In this document: positions 15,842 through 24,440 of the stretch, piece by piece
Numbering within the stretch: the first letter of the stretch is position 1
Layout: each line of letters begins with the position of its first letter
Assembly: GCA_024641005.1 (NCBI GenBank)
Contig: JAHEDX010000037.1
Location: forward strand, 1 to 39,003
Length of the DNA stretch: 39,003 nucleotides
Origin: Acidimicrobiaceae bacterium
GTDB lineage: Bacteria; Actinomycetota; Acidimicrobiia; Acidimicrobiales; Ilumatobacteraceae
Direction of reading: 5' to 3'
The notes under the pieces: model-generated
Databases searched by the model: none
Told to the model about the DNA's origin: nothing
The model's input: the letters and a program-made list of their open reading frames with translations, nothing else
Translations under genes and position numbers: made by a program

Positions 15842-17632
15842 TCAGCGAAACGTCAGTCCCTCGAACGTTCCCGAGTTCCTCCACGCATCGATGTAGGCGA
15901 AGTAGGCGACCGGCCCCGCCGGGTAGCCGAGGCCGTTCAGGATGCCGGCCCGGGTCGTGGCCTGACCTTCGTTGTTGTAGTAGCCGGGCGTGCAGTCGAG
16001 ATTGCCACCGAACCGGCGCGCACCCTGTTCGAGCTGGTCGATCCAGTCTCGCTCGGCCGCTTCGGTCACCTCGACCTCGTCGGCACCGACCTCTTGCGCA
16101 TGCGCGACGATCGCGGCGATCGTCGCGGCTGCCTCGACGATGTTGTGCGGGATGTTCGAGATCAGATTGGCCGCCTGGGCGTGTTGCACGACGAACATGT
16201 TCGGAAAGCCGTGCACATGCATGCCGTGCAGGGTCTGCATGCCCTCGGCCCACTTCTCCGACAGTGCGAGACCGCCGCGGCCCAGCGTGTCGTAGCCCGA
16301 GCGGCGGGCGTACTCGGTGCCGACCTCGAAACCGGACGCGTAGATCACGCAGTCGAGTTCGTGATGCCTGCCGTTGGCCCACACCCCGGTCTCGTCGATC
16401 CGTTCGACCCCCTTGCCGTCGGTGTCGACCAGATGGGTGTTCGGGTTGTTGAACGACTGCAGGTACTCGTCGTGGAAACACGGCCGCTTACACAACTGGC
16501 GGTACCAGGGTTTGAGCGCCTCGGCGGTCGACGGGTCCTCGACGATCTCATCGACCCGATGTCGGATCTCGGCCATCTTCTCGTCGTCGCTCTCGTGGTA
16601 GGCCCGCTCGAACGCCTCAGGGGTGAACTCGGGGTTCGGGCCCTCGAACAGCTTGTCACGGATCCGCTGGGCGATGTCTGTCCAGCCATCCTTCACGAGG
16701 TCTTCGTCGACGAACCCGCCGGTCTGGAGGATCGTGAAGTTCGTAAGCCATCGCTGTTGCCAACCCGGCTCGAGCGTCGCGAACCACTCGGGGTCGATCG
16801 GTTGATTGTTACGCACGTCGATCGAGCTCGGCGTGCGTTGGAACACGTACAGCTCTGCACACGCACGAGCCAGATGGGGTACGCACTGCACCGCCGTCGC
16901 TCCGGTGCCGATGATCCCGACACGCTTGTCGGCGAGTCGCTCCATCAGGCGGCCCGAGGGATCGCCACCCGTGTAGTCGTAGTCCCAGCGGCTGGTGTGG
17001 AAACTGTGTCCTTCGAACAGCTCGATCCCAGGGATGCCCGGCAGCTTGGGTCGATGCAGCGGCCCGGTCCCCATGGCGACGAACTTCGCACGCATCACGT
17101 CGCCACGATCGGTACGGATGATCCACCGGCGCGACTCGTCGTCCCATTCGAGATCCGTGACTTCGGTCGACAGGCAGGCGTTGTCGTAGAGGTCGAAGTG
17201 CTCGGCGATACGTCGGGAGTGTTCGAGGATCTCGGGGGCGTGCGTGTACTTCTCGGTCGGCATGTGACCGGTCTCTTCGAGCAGGGGCAGATAGACGAAC
17301 GCTGCGGTGTCACACTGAGCACCGGGGTAACGATTCCAATACCAGGTCCCGCCGAAGTCGCCGCCTTTCTCGATGATGCGGACGTCTTCGATACCGGCTT
17401 GCCGCAAGCGGGCGCCGGTCACCAACCCGGCGAACCCGCCCCCGATGAAGGCGACCGTGACCTCGTCGAACAACGGATCACGCTCGACCGGCGCGACATA
17501 CGGGTCGTGGAGATACGACGCGAACTTGCCGGTGGGTTCGATGTACTGCTGGTTGCCGTCCGAGCGCAGACGCTTGGCCCGCTCGGCGAGATACTTCGAG
17601 TGCACTGCGTCCGCGTCGATCTGGGTCGTCAA
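15842..17632 (-). CDS. FAD/NADPH Baeyer-Villiger-type monooxygenase
   Basis: A 596-residue class B flavin monooxygenase. Two Rossmann motifs are present: GGGFAG (about 63) for FAD and GTGATA (about 245) for NADPH. Between them is the Baeyer-Villiger fingerprint FEGHSFHTSRWD (about 205-216, F-x-G-x3-H-x3-W). Downstream come ASGFEVGTEY and NIPHNIVEAA. The long N-terminal extension (YIEPTGKFASYLHDPY) recalls the cyclopentadecanone/steroid monooxygenase branch. Such enzymes turn ketones into esters or lactones. I chose TTG 17632 as start because GGAGG lies six bases before it; the ATG at 17701 would add 23 unlikely residues. With ChoD, TesB and the nitroreductase it forms a group compatible with sterol or cyclic-ketone breakdown (inference). 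Confidence 0.92.
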   Translation of the reverse strand: MTTQIDADAVHSKYLAERAKRLRSDGNQQYIEPTGKFASYLHDPYVAPVERDPLFDEVTVAFIGGGFAGLVTGARLRQAGIEDVRIIEKGGDFGGTWYWNRYPGAQCDTAAFVYLPLLEETGHMPTEKYTHAPEILEHSRRIAEHFDLYDNACLSTEVTDLEWDDESRRWIIRTDRGDVMRAKFVAMGTGPLHRPKLPGIPGIELFEGHSFHTSRWDYDYTGGDPSGRLMERLADKRVGIIGTGATAVQCVPHLARACAELYVFQRTPSSIDVRNNQPIDPEWFATLEPGWQQRWLTNFTILQTGGFVDEDLVKDGWTDIAQRIRDKLFEGPNPEFTPEAFERAYHESDDEKMAEIRHRVDEIVEDPSTAEALKPWYRQLCKRPCFHDEYLQSFNNPNTHLVDTDGKGVERIDETGVWANGRHHELDCVIYASGFEVGTEYARRSGYDTLGRGGLALSEKWAEGMQTLHGMHVHGFPNMFVVQHAQAANLISNIPHNIVEAAATIAAIVAHAQEVGADEVEVTEAAERDWIDQLEQGARRFGGNLDCTPGYYNNEGQATTRAGILNGLGYPAGPVAYFAYIDAWRNSGTFEGLTFR

Positions 17633-17728
17633 GCTGGTCCTCCATCGCTGGCTGGTCGACTCACCGATCACGCTTGCAGAATGCCCCCGATCGTGTCGCA
17701 TCGGGTCGGTGATCGAATGTCGGGTCGC

Positions 17729-20700
17729 TCAGCCCGTGGTGGCACGTTCGACGAACGAGCACAGTGCGCCGATCATCTTCATTTCCTCGACGGTCTTCGC
17801 GCGGGTCGCGAGCAGCTTGTCGGTGCACACGAGGAAGGCCAGGCAGCGGGCCCGGCTGATCGCGACGTTGAGGCGATGTTTCGAAAACAGGAAGTCGGCG
17901 CTGCGCGGCATGTAGTCGGCCGACGACGTCGCCATCGAGAACAGCACGACCGCGGCCTCGCGCCCCTGGAACCGGTCGACGGTGCCGACCTCGACCTTCG
18001 CGGTCCGCTTGTTGGCGCTCAACACGTTACGGATCAAGCGGACCTGGTCGTTGTAGGGGGCCACGACCATGAAATCCGCCGGTCGGAGCAGTTGGGTCTC
18101 GCCACGCTGATTCGTCCACGGTGTGTCCATCAGCGATCGGAGTTGATCGGCGACTCGCTGCGCCTCGACCTCGGAGTGGGTGTCGCAGCCGTCGTGCACC
18201 ACGCGCAGCCATCTCAGTCCGGTGCCCTCACGAGTGGTTTGCTCGTCGCACGAGGGATGAACGCCGAGGCGACCGTCGTACATGACGTCGGAGATGAACC
18301 CGTTCACGTCGGAGTGCATGCGTCGCGTGGTGTCCAAGAAGACACCCCGCTCGGACGGGACCGTCGTCGCTCCGTCGAGCATGTGCTCGAGCGAGCTGGC
18401 CCCGGCGCCATTGGGGTGGCTGGCCTGTGACACTTGCGGGAGCTGCTGTGGGTCGCCGAGCAGGATCACATTGGTCGCCGAGATCGAGGCCGCGATCGCG
18501 TCGGCGAGCCCGAGTTGCCCGGCCTCGTCGATCACCAGAACGTCGACGGGATGGTCACGCATGGCCTGGCTGGCGTGCAACCAAGGCGTGCCCGAGATGA
18601 CGTTGAAATCGCCCTCGGCACACTTCGTGTTGTCGTTGATGTACGACACCCCGGCGACGCGTGCGACGGCGTGCTTGCGCACTGCTTTGAGATTGCGCAC
18701 GTCACCGTCTTCGGTGAAGCGCTGGACCACCGCCGCCATCAGGTTGTCATTGGCGAGATGGGTCATCGCTGTGACGCCGACGCGTTGACCGGCGTCGACC
18801 AGGGCCTTCACGATGTGCGCCCCGGTATAGGTCTTGCCGGTTCCGGGAGGCCCTTGGACGGCGACACAACTGCGGTCGAGCCGGGCGGCCCATCGGCAGA
18901 TGTCGTCGATGTCCGTCGTGAATGCACCGCCGCCGGGCCCGTCGAGCGGATCGAGGAACCGGGGTGGTTCGCGGCGCAACAGCGAGTGACCCACACGGGT
19001 GCCGCCACCGGCCAGCATCTCGTCGGCCAGCACGCTCAGCGCGTCGAGCTTGGCACCTTCCTGGAACGTCTCGTGGACCACGACCGAGGTCGGTCGTATC
19101 CCAGAGGCCTGATGTGCGGCATCCCAATGCAGCCGCAGGCGTCGCGCGTCGGCGTCGACCGAGGCGACCCTGAAGAACGACCACTCCTGCTCGCTGAGCG
19201 CCATGATCATGGTCGTGCCCGGGCCGATCTCGTCGTCGATCGGCTGCGGTGGATACGAGAACACCGCCGCCGGCCATTTCAGCTGCTTCCCGGTCGTCTC
19301 GCTGATCTGGTCCTCGAGGAACAGGAAGGACAGACCGGAGATCGCCTTGGGTGCCGCGAGCTGGTCGTCCTCGTCGGCGATCGACAATCGGTACGCATCG
19401 GCGGCCACGGCGCGCCGCTCACGTCGCCAGTAGCCGAGCAGGTCCCCCAGCAAGTGCTCGGGGTCGCCGACGGCGAACTTGTGCAGCGCCTCGATCCGGC
19501 GATCGAGCTCTGGATCCGGCTCGACGGGATCGAGCGATGACGCTCGCCACGACTCGCCGGCCGGATGCCGGGTGGCGATCCAGTCACGCACCGCTCGTGT
19601 CGCTCGGACATCGTCCTCGTTGTAGCGGGCGATGCGGTCGAGCATGGTCTGATCGCGGCGGGCGCGGTCGGGCTCGGCCGTCCATCGCTCGTATTCGATG
19701 ACGGCCCCTGCACCCTGATCGATGTCGTGGCTGCGCTGGTACGGCGTCAGCAGCTCGACGTGCTTGAGCCCGTACGACTCGGTACCGATCCGGACCACAT
19801 CTCTCACGATCGGGTACAGGTCGACCAGGCAGCCGGTTGCTACCAACTCCTCGAGCGCCAACTCGGCCACGCCGTGCTCGATCGTGAGCCGCTGCAACGC
19901 CGATCGCTCGGTGTGGTTGTAGTGGTACACGTGCATGTCGGGAAAGCGTTCTCGACGCTGGGCAAGATGCTGTATCAGCGCGGCGGTCGCGCTGGACTCT
20001 TCCGCTTCGTCGTGAGCCCAGAAGTCGACGAAGTCCCAGTCGTGTTCGGGGCCGCCGACGCGCGGGTCACCGGAGTGTGCGGCGATCGAGTCGTCGGATC
20101 GCTCGATCAGCCCGAACAAGAAGAACAGACCGGCCTCGGGCTTCCAGAACGGATGCCCTTCGAAATCGAGGAACACGTCGCCCTCGTCGGGTCGCGGTAG
20201 CGCCGCGAAGCCGGCCGGTTCGCCCGGCCGGGCCCCATCGGTGTCACCGTCGGTCTCGCTGTCGGATGTCGACGAACGCTGCTCGACCATCTCGAACAAT
20301 GGGGCGGATTCGTCCGAGCGAGCGCGGGTCCGAACCTGGAGGTCGGCCTGGTGGACCAGCCGATCGAGGTGTCGGACGTCGATCGGGTTCTCGGGTGCAT
20401 CGATGTCGACGGCTGCCAGTGCTGCCATCGTCCCGATGCCCGATTCGACCAACGTGGCCCGGTCGGCCGAACGGATGCCGGCGACGAACACGAGCGAGTC
20501 GTTCTCGCGCCACCCGCTGTTGCACACGTCGGCGAACTCGCAGAAGTTGCAGTGGTTGCACGGCTCGGCGACCGTCGCCGCACTCGCTGCACCACCGAGC
20601 GCTCTGACCAACTGCCCTTTCATCCTGCGCCAATACGCATCGACCTGCGTCAGCCGAATCGTTTCGGTCCGCCCTGAACCCAACTCGAGGTGGATGTGCT

Positions 20701-21244
20701 CGCCCCGATGGCCGGTCAGCGCCTCGAGCGCGTCGGCGTAGAAGCACAACTGCAGCACGTGGCCCGGCTTCGCCTCCTGCCGGGCGAGCTTTGCATCCAC
20801 GGCTTCGTAGTGCTCGGGAACGTCGCCCGCAGCCTCGACCCTCACGAGGAAATCGGCGACGCCGCGTACCCCGTCGTGGATCATCGGGAGCTGATAGATG
20901 ACGTCCCAGCCGTCGGCCATCGGGTTGCCGACCCGTTCGACCCAGTCGGCGAACGACTCCCAGCCGACGTCGCTTCCACTGGATGCCGCGGTGGTATCCG
21001 TCGGTGTGCTGTCGGCCGGTGTGTTTCGTGGTGGCACGCGGTAGATCGATCTTCCCTCCGCTTCATAGCGAGCGAGCACCGCGTCTTCGTGAGCCTGGCC
21101 TTTCGCCATCAACATCTCGGCCATCTCGCCCAGGCCGCCGCGGACGACCTCCAACTGCTCGGTCTCCACTCGGTGGTGGAGCGTCAAGGTGTGCGGGCAT
21201 TCGAGCCATGCGGTGATCTTCGAAGGAGAGATGAGCCCGGACAC
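17729..21244 (-). CDS. TM0106-type protein: Fe-S RecB-like nuclease, RNase H-like exonuclease and SF1 helicase
   Basis: A protein of about 1171 residues with three enzyme modules. (1) A RecB-type PD-(D/E)xK nuclease, about 1-245: D131 in GVADF, D150-A-K152, and Q165 in the QLCFYADAL helix, bracketed by cysteines C16, C229, C232, C235 and C241, the Fe-S pattern of AddB, Dna2 and Cas4. (2) An RNase H-like DEDD exonuclease of the YprB type: FLDFEGHPF, YHYNHTE, YNEDDVRATRAV. (3) An SF1B helicase: Walker A GPPGTGKT, DEAGQL, GDPQQLPQ, TVDRFQGRE and NVAISRAR. It probably acts in DNA repair or processing. The GTG at 21244 begins VSGLISPSKITAWLECP, the usual family start, but the GAGGAG before it touches the start codon. 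Longer readings run into the divergent HD-GYP gene and look non-coding. Confidence 0.9.
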   Translation of the reverse strand: MSGLISPSKITAWLECPHTLTLHHRVETEQLEVVRGGLGEMAEMLMAKGQAHEDAVLARYEAEGRSIYRVPPRNTPADSTPTDTTAASSGSDVGWESFADWVERVGNPMADGWDVIYQLPMIHDGVRGVADFLVRVEAAGDVPEHYEAVDAKLARQEAKPGHVLQLCFYADALEALTGHRGEHIHLELGSGRTETIRLTQVDAYWRRMKGQLVRALGGAASAATVAEPCNHCNFCEFADVCNSGWRENDSLVFVAGIRSADRATLVESGIGTMAALAAVDIDAPENPIDVRHLDRLVHQADLQVRTRARSDESAPLFEMVEQRSSTSDSETDGDTDGARPGEPAGFAALPRPDEGDVFLDFEGHPFWKPEAGLFFLFGLIERSDDSIAAHSGDPRVGGPEHDWDFVDFWAHDEAEESSATAALIQHLAQRRERFPDMHVYHYNHTERSALQRLTIEHGVAELALEELVATGCLVDLYPIVRDVVRIGTESYGLKHVELLTPYQRSHDIDQGAGAVIEYERWTAEPDRARRDQTMLDRIARYNEDDVRATRAVRDWIATRHPAGESWRASSLDPVEPDPELDRRIEALHKFAVGDPEHLLGDLLGYWRRERRAVAADAYRLSIADEDDQLAAPKAISGLSFLFLEDQISETTGKQLKWPAAVFSYPPQPIDDEIGPGTTMIMALSEQEWSFFRVASVDADARRLRLHWDAAHQASGIRPTSVVVHETFQEGAKLDALSVLADEMLAGGGTRVGHSLLRREPPRFLDPLDGPGGGAFTTDIDDICRWAARLDRSCVAVQGPPGTGKTYTGAHIVKALVDAGQRVGVTAMTHLANDNLMAAVVQRFTEDGDVRNLKAVRKHAVARVAGVSYINDNTKCAEGDFNVISGTPWLHASQAMRDHPVDVLVIDEAGQLGLADAIAASISATNVILLGDPQQLPQVSQASHPNGAGASSLEHMLDGATTVPSERGVFLDTTRRMHSDVNGFISDVMYDGRLGVHPSCDEQTTREGTGLRWLRVVHDGCDTHSEVEAQRVADQLRSLMDTPWTNQRGETQLLRPADFMVVAPYNDQVRLIRNVLSANKRTAKVEVGTVDRFQGREAAVVLFSMATSSADYMPRSADFLFSKHRLNVAISRARCLAFLVCTDKLLATRAKTVEEMKMIGALCSFVERATTG

Positions 21245-21425
21245 CTCCTCATCATGGTCGACGGGCGACCGAATTCGGCTCCGTGACGTGGTGAGATGCG
21301 CAGCGAGACCCGAAGATCGTCCGGCACAAAGCGAGGGATGTCGGTACCCACCGTGGTCGTGGCGTCGGGCTCTTGACCAATAACAAACGTTCAAGCTGCG
21401 GGCACGAACGTCCGATGACAACATC

Positions 21426-22922
21426 GTGAACTTCTCTCGTCTCTCCCCGGTACGGGTCGGTTGGCTGGTGATGTCGGCCTCGTTGATCGGTCTGACCCTC
21501 CTTACGTCGTTCGGCCCGATGAGCGATCGGAGCTGGGAACGCCCCGAGTTGCTGTTCAGCCTGGTGGTCGTCGCAGCGATGGCCTGCGTGATCGCGGCGA
21601 CGATCGTGATCGCTCTCGCCGATCGACGCGAGATGGCCGAGATCGGATTGCTCGGGTCGGCTCTGATGGCCGCATCGGTGATGCCGCTCGTGCACGGACT
21701 GGCCACGCCCGACGTGCTCTACGACACCACCGAGTCCTTCCGGACGGCTGCCTTCTTGTCGCTGCCGATCGCCGTGGCGGTCGCGGCACCGCTGTTGCGC
21801 CCCCACTCGTCGTTCGGCCGGTGGGCAGCTCGCCGCTGGCGCGATTGGACGCTGGTGTCCCTGCTCGCTGTCTTCCTGCTCGCTTCGGTGTTGGTGTTCT
21901 TCCCGGACGCAATCGTCGCTCCGGCCCCCACCGATCCGTTGGCGATCATCGTCACGATCGCCATGGTGATCGCATTCGGCAGCCTGTCGCTGCGCCAGCT
22001 GCGCTTCTTCGAGCTCGGCCGCCAAGTGTCGAACCTGATCGCATCCGTGTCGCTCAGCCTGCTGGCGGTCACGGCATTGCTGCCGATGTCGACGAAGATG
22101 TACACGCCGGGCTTCTGGTGGATGCACCTCGCCGGCGCCCTCGGCGTGCTCGGCGCCTGTGTCGGCATGGCCATCTCGAGGCGCATGGCCCGCTCGGCCC
22201 AGGACATCCTGGCGCCGGTGCTGGTGCGGGATCCCCTCGTGGCGTTCGAGCTCGGGTTGAGCCCGATCGTCCACCGATTCGTGTCGGATCTGGCCACCAA
22301 GGACCAGATGACCCGCGACCACGTCGTTCGCACCGGCGAGTTGGCGATGCGGGTCGGCGAGCGTTTCCGCATGTCGGGTGCTCAGCTTCGCGAGCTCGGC
22401 CTCGCCGCCATGTTGCATGACGTCGGCAAGGTGGAAGTGCCCGACGAGATCCTCAAGAAGCCAGGTCGTCTCACCGTCGAGGAGTACGAGGTGGTCAAGC
22501 TCCACTCGATCGACGGGGAGCGCATGCTTCGTGCCGAGCCGACACTCGCATCGGCTGCGTACATCGTGCGTTCGCACCACGAGCGTGTCGACGGCGGCGG
22601 CTACCCCGATGGTCTGGTCGGCCGCGACATCCCGCTCGGATCTCGGATCATCGCGGTCTGCGACGCCCTCGATGCCATGACCCACGACCGTCAGTACCGC
22701 TCGGCGATGCCGATCAAGATGGCCTTCGCGATCCTGCATGAGCACTCTGGCAGCCAATGGGACGCAGAGGTCGTCGAGCAGGTCATCGCGATCCTTCCGT
22801 CGATGCCGACGGTCGCCTCGTTCGACGAGGTCGGGCGCATGTCGCTCGATGCGGCGGCCGCCGAGCACATCACCGCTGACGAGATCAGCGAACTGCTCGC
22901 AACTGTCGACGCGGAGATCTGA
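21426..22922 (+). CDS. Membrane HD-GYP cyclic-di-GMP phosphodiesterase
   Basis: 498 residues. The N-terminal half has about seven hydrophobic helices (about 10-255), a membrane sensor module I cannot name. A linker leads to an HD-GYP domain (about 275-465): HDVGK with the metal pair H331-D332, the lysine-rich KKPGRLTVEEYE, HSIDGERML, RSHHERVDGGGYPDGL with the GYP motif near 393, and CDALDAMTHDRQYR. HD-GYP proteins hydrolyse cyclic di-GMP. All landmark residues are intact, so it should be active. The GTG start has no clear ribosome site; the 181-base gap to the divergent nuclease/helicase gene contains no strong promoter I can point to. Confidence 0.92.
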   Translation: MNFSRLSPVRVGWLVMSASLIGLTLLTSFGPMSDRSWERPELLFSLVVVAAMACVIAATIVIALADRREMAEIGLLGSALMAASVMPLVHGLATPDVLYDTTESFRTAAFLSLPIAVAVAAPLLRPHSSFGRWAARRWRDWTLVSLLAVFLLASVLVFFPDAIVAPAPTDPLAIIVTIAMVIAFGSLSLRQLRFFELGRQVSNLIASVSLSLLAVTALLPMSTKMYTPGFWWMHLAGALGVLGACVGMAISRRMARSAQDILAPVLVRDPLVAFELGLSPIVHRFVSDLATKDQMTRDHVVRTGELAMRVGERFRMSGAQLRELGLAAMLHDVGKVEVPDEILKKPGRLTVEEYEVVKLHSIDGERMLRAEPTLASAAYIVRSHHERVDGGGYPDGLVGRDIPLGSRIIAVCDALDAMTHDRQYRSAMPIKMAFAILHEHSGSQWDAEVVEQVIAILPSMPTVASFDEVGRMSLDAAAAEHITADEISELLATVDAEI

Positions 22923-22935
22923 TCGCGGCCGGTGC

Positions 22936-22967
22936 GCCCGGTCCCGAACTCGGTTCCGGCACCGGGC
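22936..22967 (+). terminator. Candidate terminator after the HD-GYP gene
   Basis: GCCCGGT (22936-22942) pairs with ACCGGGC (22961-22967); the 18-base middle also contains CCGA/TCGG. It begins 13 bases after the stop. No U-tract. Confidence 0.4.
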
Positions 22968-22995
22968 TCGATTCGGTTCGACACGAACATGTCGG

Positions 22996-23031
22996 CACGC
23001 CCTTGACGTACTGAGTAGCGTCAAGGGCGTG
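22996..23031 (+). repeat. 13-bp perfect inverted repeat ending on a start codon
   Basis: CACGCCCTTGACG (22996-23008) is exactly repeated in reverse complement at 23019-23031 with a 10-base middle (TACTGAGTAG). The last three bases of the right arm are the GTG start of the LytR_C lipoprotein gene. It also includes the TAGCGT hexamer (23016-23021). As DNA it could be an operator across the core promoter; as RNA, a hairpin that hides the start codon. Confidence 0.85.
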
Positions 23032-23676
23032 AAACGTGCATCGGTCGTGCCCAGCTCTTCGAACGGAGAGGCCACGCTTCGTGGTCGTCAACGTGTCACC
23101 GGCCGGTCCGCGCTCGCGGTCGTGGCCGTCGCTGCGCTCGCGCTGTCTGCCTGTGGCGGAGGCGACGATGCCGGCGACGCATCCACGTCGACATCGATCG
23201 CGGTCACGGTCGCGCCCACCACCACGGTCGCGGCGCCCCCCACCACGATGGCCCCCACCACGACGACGACCCTGGTGTTCGTCACCGAAGGGGCCAAGCT
23301 GATCGTGGCGAACGCCAGCGGTATCAATGGTGCCGCCGGCCGCATGTCCGACGCGTTGGCAGGGCTCGGTTTCTCGACGGGGGATGCGACCAACAGCACC
23401 GAAGGTCAACTGCCGACGTCGAAGGTCTACTTCGATCCTGCCAATCCTGCTGCCGAGGAGGTCGCCAACTCGGTTCGCCTCGCCCTCGGGGGCGGAGCGA
23501 TCGTGGTTCTCGAGCTCACGACCCCGGCGCCGGTCGAGTCCGGCGAAGTCGGTGACGCGTCGATCGTGGTCGCGATGGGTAACGACACCGCGGACAAGTC
23601 GCTCGACGAGCTGCAGGGACTCGTGGCCCCGGCCGCCGAGACGGAATCGACCGAGACCACGGCGCCCGCCGGCTGA
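23029..23676 (+). CDS. LytR_C-domain lipoprotein
   Basis: About 215 residues. A long basic N-terminus leads to a hydrophobic core and lipobox LSAC at about 40, then a Thr/Pro-rich linker (about 55-80) and a LytR_C (LytR/CpsA/Psr C-terminal) domain at about 85-150 with KLIVANASGINGAAGRMSDAL and VYFDPANPAAEEVANSV. The tail has VVAMGNDTADKSLDEL. The protein is a paralogue of the one at 24704-25402, which has the same two regions. LytR_C proteins act in the cell envelope, bound to peptidoglycan. The GTG at 23029 stands seven bases after TAGCGT with no ribosome site; a GTG at 23047 is an alternative if the inverted repeat is only regulatory. Confidence 0.82.
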   Translation: MKRASVVPSSSNGEATLRGRQRVTGRSALAVVAVAALALSACGGGDDAGDASTSTSIAVTVAPTTTVAAPPTTMAPTTTTTLVFVTEGAKLIVANASGINGAAGRMSDALAGLGFSTGDATNSTEGQLPTSKVYFDPANPAAEEVANSVRLALGGGAIVVLELTTPAPVESGEVGDASIVVAMGNDTADKSLDELQGLVAPAAETESTETTAPAG

Positions 23677-23690
23677 CGTCGGCGCAGATT

Positions 23691-23719
23691 CGGCCGCAGC
23701 CGCCCGGGGCGAGCGGCCG
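23691..23719. terminator. Candidate hairpin between convergent LytR_C and uridine kinase genes
   Basis: CGGCCGC (23691-23697) pairs with GCGGCCG (23713-23719) around 15 GC-rich bases, in the 56-base gap between convergent genes. GC-rich chance pairing is possible. Confidence 0.4.
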
Positions 23720-23732
23720 GCTTCGAGGCCAG

Positions 23733-24386
23733 TCAGGCTCCGTTGGCGAGTTCGCGAACCCGCGCCAGCAACACTTCGAGGGCCGGGCGATTCAGCCCGC
23801 CCTCGGGCACGATCACGTCGGCGTAGCGCTTGCTCGGTTCGATGAACAGCTCGTGGCTGGGCCGGACGGTCGCCAGATACTGATCGAGGATGCTTTCGGG
23901 TGTGCGCCCCCGCTCGGCGACGTCGCGTTGGAGTCGCCGGATGATCCGCAGATCCGGTGGTGTGTCCACGAAGATCTTGAGGTCGAATCGCTCGCGAAGG
24001 CGAGGTTCCCACAGGACCAGGATCCCCTCGACCACGACGACCTTGGCGGCGTGCACGGTTTCCTGCCGGTCGGAGCGGTCGTGGATCGCGTAGTCGTAGA
24101 CCGGAACCTGCACCGATGCGCCCGCGGTGAGAGCGGCGAGGTGGTCGTTCATGAGATCCCAGTCGAAGGCGTCGGGATGGTCGTAATTCGCGGCCGCTCG
24201 TTGCTCCAACGGCTCGTTCGAGCGTTCGACGTAGTAGGAGTCGAGCTTGATGAGCGAGACTTGCTCGTCGTCCATCAACTCGGCCAGTCGCGACGCGATC
24301 GTCGTCTTGCCCGAGTTACTTCCGCCCGCCACACCGATCAGGTAGGGGCGCTGCCGGGGTCGAGCCGTCTCACCACCAGTGGTCAC
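23733..24386 (-). CDS. udk: Uridine kinase
   Basis: A 217-residue P-loop kinase of the uridine/phosphoribulokinase family, which makes UMP or CMP from nucleosides in pyrimidine salvage. Walker A is GGSNSGKTT (about 18-26). LIKLDSYYVER, NYDHPDAFDWDLM, YDYAIHDRSD and VVVVEGILVLW follow in the usual order, and the lid region has RLQRDVAERGRTPESIL. No fused UPRT domain. The GTG at 24386 lies seven bases after TAACTT and has no Shine-Dalgarno. It is divergent from the DUF3263 gene and convergent with the LytR_C lipoprotein gene. Confidence 0.9.
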   Translation of the reverse strand: MTTGGETARPRQRPYLIGVAGGSNSGKTTIASRLAELMDDEQVSLIKLDSYYVERSNEPLEQRAAANYDHPDAFDWDLMNDHLAALTAGASVQVPVYDYAIHDRSDRQETVHAAKVVVVEGILVLWEPRLRERFDLKIFVDTPPDLRIIRRLQRDVAERGRTPESILDQYLATVRPSHELFIEPSKRYADVIVPEGGLNRPALEVLLARVRELANGA

Positions 24387-24393
24387 GAATGAC

Positions 24394-24399
24394 AAGTTA
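24394..24399 (-). promoter_or_regulatory. -10 of the leaderless uridine kinase transcript
   Basis: TAACTT, then seven bases to the GTG. No clear -35. No ribosome site exists between it and the start codon. Confidence 0.45.
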
Positions 24400-24440
24400 G
24401 AGGGGGGTGCTTGTAAAACACCCCGTCGGACGGCCAGGCT

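Noticed and set aside
15827-18430. An 867-codon open frame on the plus strand across the monooxygenase and helicase genes
   Set aside because: It is antisense to two well-supported genes; high-GC codon bias leaves long open antisense frames. The translation is Arg/Val/Asp-rich with no recognisable domain.
21381-21392. SOS (LexA) box-like sequence, AAC-N4-GTTC, near the nuclease/helicase and HD-GYP starts
   Set aside because: The first G of GAAC is missing and the outer bases do not match the actinobacterial consensus; it is also about 140 bases from the helicase start. Tempting because of the repair function, but too weak.
21387-21411. Inverted repeat ACGTTC-N13-GAACGT before the HD-GYP gene
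   Set aside because: Six-base arms at free spacing are expected about once by chance in a gap of this size.
23003-23008. TTGACG as -35 of the LytR_C lipoprotein gene
   Set aside because: Only seven bases separate it from the TAGCGT hexamer and nothing like a -10 lies 16-19 bases downstream; it is better read as part of the inverted repeat.
24404-24424. GGGGTG/CACCCC hairpin between udk and the DUF3263 gene
   Set aside because: Six-base stem with nine-base loop in a divergent promoter gap, where a terminator makes no sense; it could be an operator but the evidence is thin.
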